This document shows positions 22,420-32,293 of a DNA stretch of 36,805 bases, in pieces. Within the stretch, counting starts at the first letter, position 1, and the number at the start of each line of letters is the position of its first letter. Origin of the DNA: Pleurotus djamor (lineage: Eukaryota > Basidiomycota > Agaricomycetes > Agaricales > Pleurotaceae). The stretch spans positions 1 to 36,805 of the forward strand of contig JAPEVF010000455.1 in the NCBI GenBank assembly GCA_029747585.1. The letters run 5' to 3'. The notes below the pieces were generated by a model. The model was not told the DNA's origin and made no database searches. It saw only the letters and a list, made by a program, of their open reading frames with translations. Made by a program: the position numbers and the translations under genes.

Positions 22420-25400
22420 TCATGCAGGACCAGAAGTAGGAGGAACATACTTCCCACTTCCGCCAGTGAACAAATCCTAAAAAGGCGAGGTTTGAGATAG
22501 TCAGAAAAGCCAAATAGAGGGAACACTCACTTTGATGATACCCTTGGAAATCTGGCTGAGCGCTTCACGACTCTCCCAGAGCGGGTAGATGACGACGCAG
22601 ATGGTGGAAAGGAAGGTCCAGATTATGCCGATGACAACCCAAGCTGTCAAACCACCCGTTCCGTAAATGGTCGACGTGAAGAATAACGGTAAAGGTACGA
22701 GGATGATGAGTACGAGGACCTGGATGTTAAGGTAAGTTGTGAATGCAAATACGCGTGGGGGTGGGAGGGCGCACCAAAGCCAGAGAGCAATAGGCTGCAA
22801 AGCGGAAGGCTCCTCGCAACTTCACAGGATCGAGTTCGTTGACTTCGTCTTCCGAGTCTGTCACGGAAGGGGAAACTGATTTCGTATCAAGCTGTTCACG
22901 CTTCTTGTCTTCTGAGTCTCTCTCCGAAGTTTCTTTCTCGTGCCTTATTGGTCCATGGGACGCGGAGGGCTTGTTGATTGCACGCGTGATATCGAAGTCG
23001 AAGTCATCAGGCCACTGGATCATAAGAAGTTACTAGTTGTCAAAGAGGGAGTGGAAACGAAACCACAAACGCACAATGAGGGAAGAGACAGTAGAGACTA
23101 TGGCACCTACGCCGATAGCTGCTAAATTTCCTGCCAACATCTCATAGTCACCTAAGAATAGATGTTAAAGACGACAAAACAAGCAGAAGACTTGCGAAAG
23201 TACCTCCGCTGGTCTATCAGAGAAGAAAGTTAGATGTGCATGAAAGTTGAGTGCGAGGGGCACATACCACGACGTCGATCACACCATCGTTCAGGGTGGA
23301 AGTGGTGACAAGCCATGCAGTGACGCCAGCAGCAAAGCCGGCAACCGCGCCTCCAATACAGCCCCATTTGTTTGCTTTGCTCCAGGTGATGCACAAAGCA
23401 ATCGGCGCGACGGCGGAGCCAAGGATGACGCCCATGAAGGTCTGTATTTAGAGTCTTTATCAGCGGCTGCCTAGGACATTTGAGAGAAAGGGAAGACACT
23501 CACATAGAGCCAGCCCATAGAAACACCGATGTAGAAGAAGATGACACCGGCCAAGGCCATAACCAAACCGAACAAAGCGACCTAGAAAAAAGATCAATAA
23601 GAAGTTGAGACATCTACATTGACAGATACGCGTACCATCCAATGACCCATGCGAAGGATCTGCGCTTCCGAAGCATTGGGGTTGATGTACCTCTAATTTA
23701 AGCAGGGAGGTCAGCATTGATCAAAGAATGACCGTTCAAAATGCTCACCTTGTAGACATCGTAAGTTAGTACGGAGGAGACGGCGATAAGCTCGGCTGAG
23801 GTGGCTGAGGTGACGGCCAAGAAAAGGAGAATAAGGAGGGCAGCGGCGCCTGATTGACCTAGTAAAGCACTTGCAGCGGCGGCAGCGGGCAAACCAGCAG
23901 ATACATCAGCAGGGGTCAGGACTTTCATATCAGGATCTCCACGAAGAGCTACAGCAGCAAGACCAAGGGTGGTGGCCAGTGTGAAAGGGATAGCAAACCT
24001 AACAATGAATAAAATCAATCAGAGATATGACCAAAGCGTATTGAAAGTCGACTGACCATGCCAAACCACCAAGGAGATACGCTTTGACTGTGGTCGCCGG
24101 TCGACTGGCAATGGCTCTCTGCCAGTACGCTTGATCCTGGAAAACGGTGGCGAAGTTACCAATGATGTTGATTACTCCGAAGATGAGGCCGTTCTTGGAC
24201 CGCATGGTGACGTAGGATCCATGGGCGTTTCCATCGACTGGGTTTGCAGCAGAGGCGGCGACGAGGAGTTCGTGCATTCGTGCGGGCGAGCCTATCTTGT
24301 CGGAGGTGGCGTAGACTGTGAACACGAAGACGAGGATGATGGCGAAGAGAACCGTGGTGTGCGTACTGGGTTGAGGGTGGGTAATGTGAGTGACAAGGAG
24401 AGAGAGCGGATGAGGACTCACTAATCGCAAAGTAGGGTTGATCGCATACCACCGACGACGACGTAGATGGCAACACCAAGGGGTATCAAGAAACATGCCT
24501 ATGGTACGACGATGAGCACATTTACAGTAAGTTTGCGGAGCAAGACACTTACGGCAATGGTGCTCATCCCAGTGAGATCGGTAACAGTAGCAGAACCACC
24601 AAGGATGAGCATACTTGACACAATGATGTTGGTCGCCATTCTACGCAGATGTGGTAAGTAACAGGAAAATTATCAGCGACGAGCTACGAAACGTACCCGA
24701 AGAACATGAAAATCCCATGAGCAAGGGTTCCCCATCGAGCACCGACGATTTCCAGCCAGGTGTGGGCATACGGTGCGTTCATCTTGAGCTTAGCAGCTAG
24801 CTACAAGGACATTAGGTGACCTGCCGAGAGTGGGCCGAGGAAAGTACCAACCATAGCAAAGAGCAGTACTTGGATGGTAGCACCGGCGCCATACCAATAA
24901 GGTCCCGAGATTCCATATCTGTAGCCCACCGCGCTGGATTGTAGCTGGTTCAAAGTGGTGTGAGGATAATGGCTAACAAAGGTATGAAGGAACTTACCAG
25001 GGTTGCGGCCCAAGTCCACGCAGAAACGATACCGGAGGCGATCAGCCCTGGTTTGACGCTACGAGACGCACTGCTGAACTCCTCCGAGTTCTTGGGCGAA
25101 AATGCGGTGTACCGGGCCTGGATGGCCGTAATACCCAGCATAAAAGCGCTGAAGAATAGACCGATTCCTAAGTGGAAAGAGAAGAATCATAATCAGAACC
25201 AGATCATAGTTGAAATCGAAAGGAGGTAGCAAAGCAAAGGAGGACGGTTACGATAACTAAATGACGATGAACGAGAAACGGATCAAATTGGTGCTTACCG
25301 ACGACTAATATGATACCCCACAGAGCAAAGGGGGGAGACGTGAGTTAAACCATACGCATGTGAGATCATCGGATTGCGTACCAACGCCATATCCGGCGCC

Positions 25401-25427
25401 TTGAGGAAGGACGTGCTCGGAAGACAT
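22420..25427 (-). CDS. DUR3: Urea active transporter, SSS family
   Basis: High-affinity urea (and probably polyamine) uptake symporter of the plasma membrane, sodium:solute symporter fold. Exons in transcript order: 25427-25382, 25304-25299, 25167-24998, 24944-24852, 24800-24697, 24640-24553, 24498-24422, 24365-24057, 23998-23749, 23692-23636, 23581-23504, 23441-23268, 23213-23204, 23151-23075, 23014-22775, 22719-22531, 22476-22420. They give 674 aa (family about 650-735). Diagnostic stretches: LPQGAGYG at the N-terminus, [27 protein letters not shown], the [20 protein letters not shown] loop, [20 protein letters not shown] and many hydrophobic helices. A charged, Ser-rich cytoplasmic loop (about residues 520-580) is a plausible site for regulation. 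The 6-nt second exon is needed to match the N-terminus of the family. GATAAG sites upstream suggest nitrogen-repression control. Confidence 0.95.
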
Positions 25428-25504
25428 AGATGGGAAAAAGGAGGAGAGAAAGTTCACGAAGCGATCTTGGGGAGCTTCAGATGGAGTTCAGAAGTCGCTG
25501 CTCG

Positions 25505-25512
25505 TTAATATA
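25505..25512 (-). promoter_or_regulatory. TATA box of DUR3
   Basis: TATATTAA on the minus strand, about 78 bases before the DUR3 ATG, followed by a pyrimidine-rich leader (CTCTCCTCC, TTTTTCCC). Confidence 0.5.
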
Positions 25513-25599
25513 CTGGGAAGTAAGTCCAGGCACGAGCGAGAAGACGGCCGAAACGATAGTCAACGGAATCCCTTGACTCGACGATTGAAGGCAGAGGGA

Positions 25600-25680
25600 G
25601 ATAAGCTGGACAATTTCATGGCAGACGAGTAGTTTCTTATCTTTGGGGTAGGCCGTGATGGTTTAGGCGCAACCGATAAG
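25600..25680. promoter_or_regulatory. Cluster of three GATAAG sites (GATA-factor binding)
   Basis: GATAAG at 25600-25605 (+), 25636-25641 (-) and 25675-25680 (+), all 173-253 bases upstream of the DUR3 start. HGATAR is the site of AreA/Nit2/Gln3-type activators, and fungal urea permeases are classic targets. Binding is inferred, not shown. Confidence 0.65.
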
Positions 25681-26316
25681 GGGATGAAGAAGTCAAATCG
25701 TGGAACCTGAGCATATGGGCACCCAGGCGCTTGCAACCATTTTATCAATGGGCGACTGGCCTTCAAGGCGGTCTTCGAGATCGAGCTTTGCCTCCACTCC
25801 AAGAGCGAATGTGACTGCATAAAACGCTTTCTTCGTTTTTATCGAGCCATACCGGAGACAAAAGTACAAGAAGTGGCAACTTGGCCCATAAATATAGCTG
25901 ACATCTTTCGCGTGAGCTAAAGTTGATGAGATACCACCAATGGGCTTAAGACGCACGTTATATTGATACCAGCATTTTGACTCCCAGGACCTCTGGTCAA
26001 AGTAACCCTACGTCTATCAAGAAACCTCAATGCAGGGTCTTCACGAGCCAGAATACTGAGTTCTTGCCAAAACAACGCTCATGCAGCCCGAGAAAGTGGT
26101 CAATTCGGGGTCTTCCTTATCAGTTTTGTATTGATCTGCAAGCCCTGCAAGTTTCGTGGCAACAAACGGCAAAGTGCCACCACGTCGCGTCTATGATGGG
26201 CCGTGTCAGAGCGGGGAACATGGTGGCAGGAGGGAAAAAAGGTTGTGCCACAGACTCGCCTCGAGGCAGCTTCAGGGGCACACTGCTTCCCCTCTCTCTC
26301 ACCATCGTCCGCAACG

Positions 26317-28535
26317 ATGTCGCGGTTCAACCGCTTCCAGCTCATCGTCTTCGCCGTGTGCGTCGTCTTTGGGGTTCTTTTCTTCACGCGAGCAGCCTCG
26401 CTCAGCCTCGCAAACACGAGCATCGAGCGCTTTTGTGCATCAACCGGATTTATTAATTCCCCATCCGTCGACGAAAACGTCCTTGTCGACGCGCATATAC
26501 CAGAGTCAGAAACTGTAGCTGCACCACCAGAGTCGGAAAATGTTATTGGGCTCCATGTTGAGTCTCTGACAAGGCGATGGAACGACCATGAGACTCGGTT
26601 TGTCCGGGGTTCACCGGGCTACAGTGAGTTCTTAAATATCATTTCATTTTCGTCAGGATAGCTGAGGCGACGGTGATGCAGTGATGTTTGAGAACCTTTA
26701 CCTACATAATGGAACACTCTGTTCGTGCTGTAAAACTCTACTGCGAGAGACCGCCGTTGACGGCCAATTTGGCCAGGATAGACGCGATTACCTCCCTGCC
26801 CAAGGCCATACCCAAAACCGCGAATATCCTCAGCGACCCGCCAATTTCAAAAGAGGACCATGATGAGAACCCTCCTGCGACGGCTCAAAGATGGCGAGTT
26901 ATCACCCCGGTGCAAGCGGACGCACTTTTCGGCAAGCAGGGTGCAGGCGTTCTCGCAGGGAGTACGTTTTTCTTCAATGACGGTCCGGGGAAGCGTGGAT
27001 TTCTGGGTGTGTATCTATCTTATCAGTACCCTGAGCGCGACACGGCTAAACTGATTATCCTTTAGGACACTACTTGTATGTCCTTCGATCAAGCGTTGTC
27101 GTCATGGCTTCTCACTTTCCCTAGTCACTTCGTCGCTGAAGCCTTTGCTGGCGCCTGGCGTGTGCACTCGTCTTCACCTCTGAATATCTACCTCAACACC
27201 GCCAAGGATACCGTACTGCCTACCCGAGTCATGTTCCCTCGTGGAAATGACTGGAGAGATATTCGAGCGAATTTGAATGCGTCCGTCATTCTATCTTTTC
27301 TTCCGCTTCAGCGATGATCCTTACTTAGTACTCAAAAATAGATGGTTTCTGGCCACCGTCCTTCCGAATACTGCTGTCGAAGACATATACCAATGGGAAG
27401 GTGAGCCCACGCCACTGAATTTCACATTTTGGAGTCCTGACAACGCGACTTCTTTGTTCCGTGTGGTAGATCGCGCGAAATCCAATTCAGTGCATGTTTT
27501 CTCGCAGGTTATCATTGTCGACAGGTGGACTGCACATAGGTCTTCTGGCAGCGAGGCTCAGATATGGAACAAAATGAGTGCCGGTGCGTCGCTCCTCCCA
27601 CTTGCCTTTGCTTGCTCTCATCGGCCGATACGTCATAGATGTGATGACATCCCCAGCGCCCTTTGATTGGTTTGCGCCTCTTAGGACGTCACTCATGCAG
27701 GGGCTAGGTATTCATGGAAATGAGCGTTCAAGACCTGTAGTCACCTACGTCGATAGGTCGGTCCCCACACTGTTCTCGTCCACAACCCTTATCTCTAGTC
27801 TTTTAGACAGGCAACTGGGCGTAAATTGGTTGCTGAAGACCACGAAGCTTTGATGGAAACGCTGAAGACACTCGCCAGGGAGAAGGATATTGAAGTCAAC
27901 GCGGTTCAGATGGAGTTCCTGTCGAAGGCGGAGCAGTTTGATATCAGCACACGTACGGATGTGAGTGAGGTTACCTTGCGTTCATGGAAATTTGGTTGAC
28001 GATATCTTTTGTACGACAGATTATGATTGGCGTCCATGGAAACGGCTTGTCGCATCAGATGTGGATGAAGCCCGGCGGCACGGTTTTTGAATGTAAGTCG
28101 GTCTCGGTTTCTATGTCCTTTCGTATCCTTCACTGACCCATTCCATAAGTCTTTGATGAAGGCGGCTTCCAACGTAAGCTTTAGACTTTCTATTGACTTT
28201 CTTTTGAGACGAACATCCCTCGCTCATAGGCGATTACCAACTGGTTCGTGATCGTGCTAGGTTTTCCTTTCGCACTTACCTTACTCACTTTTTAATAGCT
28301 GGCCGAAGCCATGCACCATACCCACCATGTCATCTGGAACGACACTTATCATACGACCTGGCGGAAAGAGCGGAGTACGCAACAGTTCTTTCTCACAAAA
28401 TGGGACGATGCTGACTATTCCTCAGAGGTGGCTATGACGCCCAACTTCAACAATGTACATCTTTATGCGCCTTTGATGTACGGCGAGCTCGGCGGGCTGA
28501 TCGACAAGATTCGCGCTTCAAGAGAACAGCCGTAG
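26317..28535 (+). CDS. Glycosyltransferase family 61 (DUF563) type II membrane protein
   Basis: Exons 26317-26623, 26682-26724, 26777-27006, 27066-27075, 27125-27280, 27312-27583, 27657-27756, 27807-27960, 28020-28092, 28150-28173, 28230-28243 and 28299-28535 give 539 aa. Residues about 7-24 form a signal anchor, implying a Golgi enzyme with lumenal catalytic domain. Family marks: FENLYLHNGTL, VITPVQADALFG, GHYFHFVAEAFAGAWR, VIIVDRWTAH, and the strongly conserved IGVHGNGLSHQMWMKPGG (about 427-444). GT61 members transfer xylose, GlcNAc or similar sugars to glycans or proteins; the acceptor here is unknown. Oddities: a 10-nt exon, and a required frame change at 27281-27311 that I model as a 31-nt intron but which could be a frameshift. 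The donor at 26725 (gtgctg) is also weak. Confidence 0.9.
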
Positions 28536-28936
28536 TCAGGCTCGAGAGTGTATTAGATCCCCGGTTTGCTTTCGTGTTTTCTTCGGGCCGTTTGTTTGTT
28601 GTTTTCGCTGTTCTGTTTCGCGCGCTCTCCCCCTTGGTTGTTGTAGATTAACGGGTTTGTTATGATAGAATGTTTTAATAATGTTGATATGTTTATAGAG
28701 GTTTACCGCACGGGGGCTGTACTTCCCTCGCACAGCACATCACATTTCACAACTGGATGGCCGCCTCACACAAAGCGTTCGTGGGCCACGAGACGGGCGC
28801 AACAAAGGAACGATGGTTTCGCGAATCGCCTATGAAACAATCTTTCTTTTCCCTCTTCACTCTCTTCACTCCCCTTGCTTGCTTTGACGTAGACCACTTT
28901 AAAACCTCTGTGTTTTCCGTCATCTCCGCTTTCCTC
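28536..28936. other. Intergenic and 5' leader of the membrane-protein gene
   Basis: About 400 bases. The right part is strongly CT-rich (from about 28840), typical of a fungal promoter or leader. It stays open in frame with the downstream gene from an ATG at 28757, so a longer N-terminus cannot be excluded. Confidence 0.5.
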
Positions 28937-29980
28937 ATGTCCACGCTCTTCCCGATATTCTCAGCACATCACGCAGCGAATCTAGACGCTTTAGCACCCA
29001 TACAGACGAAGAAAGGCAAACGAACGGCGAAGGAGACGATGAATAACGTACGTCTTATGCATTGAAGCTTGAAGGCTTTGGGTCTCGCAATGTGGTTCTG
29101 ACTGCTGGCATGCAGGAAACGCATGTTACATCGGAGGCCCCTCTTCCTAGTGATAGGGGTGAGTTTCTCCTTTCTACCCACTCATTCCGCAACTCAAGTT
29201 GGTTTTTTCGGGCCCAGGGTGCGAGTTGGACGGTGCTCAGAATGGCAAGTCATCGTCTTCACAGACGGAAGATAAACCCCGTATCTGGATCTCGTGGTGG
29301 TTCGCGATCACTGCTGTCAACATTATAGGCCAAACACTGTATTCCGTGTATCTTTGGTGGTGCGTCTCTTCGTTCATACATCGAGCGGTCTTGATCTATC
29401 TACCATGTGTCTGATCTATACTCCAGGTCACGATCTATGACGCTGTATAGCGTCCCTTGGACATGGCCGTACTGTGTAGTGTACCGGGAAATCCTTGAGG
29501 CCATTAGGCTCAGAGGCATGGACCAAAAGGTGTCTCTATTCACAGCCACCCAGTGTACGTACATCATTCTATCCTGATCTAACCTTCACTAACACCATTT
29601 TCTTTGAGGACTTCCAGTTTCGATCGCCGTCGCAGATGTCATGGAGACCATCGTGAAGGTTGTCTACCTTCACTTGGCCCATCGCCAGGCTTCACCAATT
29701 GCAGGCCTGGTAGGGTTCGCAGCGGCGTTCATGAATATCACGAAAGCGAGTATCTTTTGGGCGCAAGATTTTTGCTGTACCCCGCAATATCGAAGTGCGG
29801 ATGTGTTCGAGTTTCTTGGTCAGAGGGCCCCCGGCGCGTACGTGATGCAATTGCGTTTCACTCACTTGAGATACTGACTTGCGACTGTGATGCGACGATA
29901 GGTTTCGAATGATTATAGCGATTGTAATTGCTGCTCAGTTCGGAAGTGATCTCGTCCGGAAATTGCGAAAGACCAACTGA
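28937..29980 (+). CDS. Multi-pass membrane protein of unknown function
   Basis: Exons 28937-29047, 29116-29158, 29218-29359, 29427-29554, 29618-29837 and 29902-29980 give 240 aa. About four hydrophobic segments are visible: WISWWFAITAVNIIGQTLYS, a region around VPWTWPYCVV, VADVMETIVKVVYLHLA with PIAGLVGFAAAFMNITKASI, and FRMIIAIVIAAQFG; the tail is basic. The pattern (a W-rich first helix, a VPW..PY segment, then an SI.VA..ME...K helix) resembles a widespread but uncharacterised family of small fungal membrane proteins. I do not know its role. The start is uncertain: ATGs at 28757 and 28832 are in the same frame, but the sequence before 28937 looks like a pyrimidine-rich leader. Confidence 0.75.
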
Positions 29981-30240
29981 AAAGGCTGCTGGGGCCCCGA
30001 ACTCTTTTTTTCTTCTTTTTTCTCCGCTATACACCACGTCTAATGCACCCATCAATATCTTTATGACTCAGTCCTTTGATTGATTTTTTCTTATGTGGTC
30101 GTTGAATACTTATTTGTATGATTATGTCCTGTTTCGAATGGTCTGAGAAGAGCGTCTGTGTCTTGTTCGCCTCAAGTGACTCAAATGGCTGCAATCTTGC
30201 TCGGCGACCATTTTGTCAATATGTTTTTATTCGTGACTTC
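29981..30240. other. Convergent intergenic region
   Basis: A 260-base spacer between two convergent 3' ends, with T-rich tracts and no gene. Confidence 0.6.
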
Positions 30241-32100
30241 TCATGTAAACCACGTCTTGCGACTATACCTCCTCCTGACCAACACAACCAGCAACACCCC
30301 GACAGAACATACGATTAACGAATACGCTCCAGCAGCTCGACCAGCGACTACCGAAAAGCCACCCGCTTCACCATGAAACCCTGCTTCCGCCTCCGAAGAG
30401 TTGGGGTCTAAAACCAGGATGGCTGCACTCACAAGGGACACGCCCACGAAAGCGTGTATAGCGGAGAATATCCCAAGTAATCTCACTGCCCATCGGACTA
30501 CCAGGAATCTTTCGAGGAGATTACCATCGGTGTCGAGGAGGGAGGTGACCGCAGCGGATATAACGGCGGATATGATGAAGCAACAGGCGGCCCAGGAGAT
30601 GAGGACGAGGTCGCCACGGGTACCAGAGAAAACTGTGCTCCAAGCCATTCCTGCTCCGAAGAATGAGACGCCACTTAGAGTAAGGAGGTTGACACTGTTT
30701 TATTGAGGTGAAATTGGTCGATTTTCGGCAAGCTCAGGATATACACGCACCGATGTGAAGTACTTGAGCTCAAGGCTTGAGACGGTGGTTGGATAATTCG
30801 TGGAGGTTCGAAGTTGATCCGTCCTCTCTGGCGAGGGTTGTAAGACTGAGTATTTAGGATGGAAGGCGGTATCTTCTCTTGAGGAGCGGGAGATATGGTA
30901 CTCGTTGGCGCAGAGGATCCGCCACCTTGGGTGAGACCGTATGTTTGGGGTTCATAGACTTCTGGAAGCGGCATTTCATGGATCGAAGGACTCGGGGTGC
31001 GAATCCTATCACTGTGACCTTCTTCGTGGATATCAGACATCCCAGATTCCGGATCGTCGATCTGCGGTGAAATTGAGCGGGGATGGCAACGTCATCGGGA
31101 GCGGGATTGGCAGTAAACGTACCGCAGAGGGACCAGGATTGATGCGAGAGCCAAGGACTTGTCGCGCATTCAACATGGTAATATGAGCAAAAGACTGCAA
31201 AGCAAATTTGTAGACGATATCCACATCTTGGACCTGATTATTTATTAGAATTTTCAGCGAATTGATGAAGGAAGAAAAAAAAAACGAACGCTTTGCCGTG
31301 CGGATTGCAATTTGTCTGGGATGGGTGCCTCGACATTCTGAGTCGATCAAGTCACCAAGAGAGGTGACTGACGAGTGAATTGTGTGACGTACAAGCTTAT
31401 ACATTGTCGGTGTCTTCTGCTCAATCAGAGAAAGTATGTATTGAACGCCGCAGGTGACTTCAGACGTTGCCTAAAAGCATGTTTTATGTTTGATCGGGCG
31501 AGATAAAGGACTCGGATACCTTCGATGTGTCTATGTCTGTAAAACGCGCTGTCATACGAGACAGTTCACTTTCCTGTCAGAAGAGGGATTTATGTAGCGT
31601 GAGGCGAGACCATGGACTCAGTGATAAGTAAGTACCAGCGGAGCATCAGACTCACGAGGCGATTGACGATTTGAACCAGTGTTTGGGAGTTTGCCGAGAT
31701 GATATCCGCGTGGTCAGTCTCGGGACGAAAAGTCTGCCTGAAGTAGTTCCATTTACTCTCCCAACGTGAGGTAAATACATCCAGTGCTTGAGGATCGTGA
31801 TATGGGACTGGGGTCGAAGACAGACCACGAATCCAGCTCTGCAGACTTGAGTCGCCAGGAGGCGACAAAGAGATCTGGAGATGAAAGAGTTTGCCAGTTT
31901 TAGTTTACACAGCTTCTCATCGAAGAAGTAGAGCATCAACGATTGAAAACGCTAGGCGAGGGAACTGACCGAAGTAGGTACTGGTGGAAGCTGTAACGGC
32001 TGGCTATACTGGATAATAATTCTCGTCAGTGAGATCCTCTCGTAGATTTGAGGCGGCGATGATATACCGAGTGAGGTGTATATTGATCGTTCGGGTCCAT
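30241..32100 (-). CDS. Uncharacterised protein with C-terminal four-helix membrane region
   Basis: Exons in transcript order: 32100-32068, 32008-31970, 31874-31656, 31573-31520, 31470-31393, 31337-31290, 31233-31123, 31061-30751 and 30694-30241. They give 448 aa. The N-terminal third is Pro/Ser-rich, then a soluble, probably helical part (WESKWNYFRQTFRPETDHAD, VQDVDIVYKFALQSFAHITM). An acidic Pro/Ser linker follows (about 205-295). Near the end are hydrophobic segments at about 301-319, 326-350, 369-393 and 418-437 and a basic end (VRRRYSRKTWFT). I do not recognise a family. No signal peptide, so the long N-terminus is probably cytosolic. All introns are GT-AG and in frame. It is divergent from the F-box gene with only 193 bp between starts. 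Confidence 0.8.
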
Positions 32101-32293
32101 TACAGTTGGTCAAAATAGTCAGTTGACAGCAAGACACCTTGTTGATTGCTCGTTGATGGGACTCTTGTGAGTTGCTTGGGAGGTAAAATGAACTGGGAAG
32201 TAAGCGCTGAAAGTGACTCATGTGGCAGTGCTTCTGGTTCAATCGAACCACGGTCATCGGTGCTGGTCCAGCTTAACATCCGGTCCCCACGCG
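32101..32293. promoter_or_regulatory. 193-bp divergent promoter
   Basis: Lies between the ATG of the minus-strand membrane protein (32100) and the ATG of the F-box gene (32294). Both genes must start transcription inside or very near it. No clear TATA box is visible. Confidence 0.55.

Larger units (their letters stand above)
25428..26316. other. Divergent promoter between DUR3 and the GT61 gene
   Basis: The 889-bp region between two divergent starts. It contains no gene; frames in it run out of the flanking exons or are short. It carries a GATA-site cluster on the DUR3 side and one more GATAAG near the GT61 side (26116-26121, minus). Confidence 0.7.

Noticed and set aside
27404..27508. Possible intron in the GT61 gene (gtgagc ... 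tcgcag)
   Set aside because: Removing it would break the reading frame, whereas the unspliced sequence stays open in the frame of both flanks.
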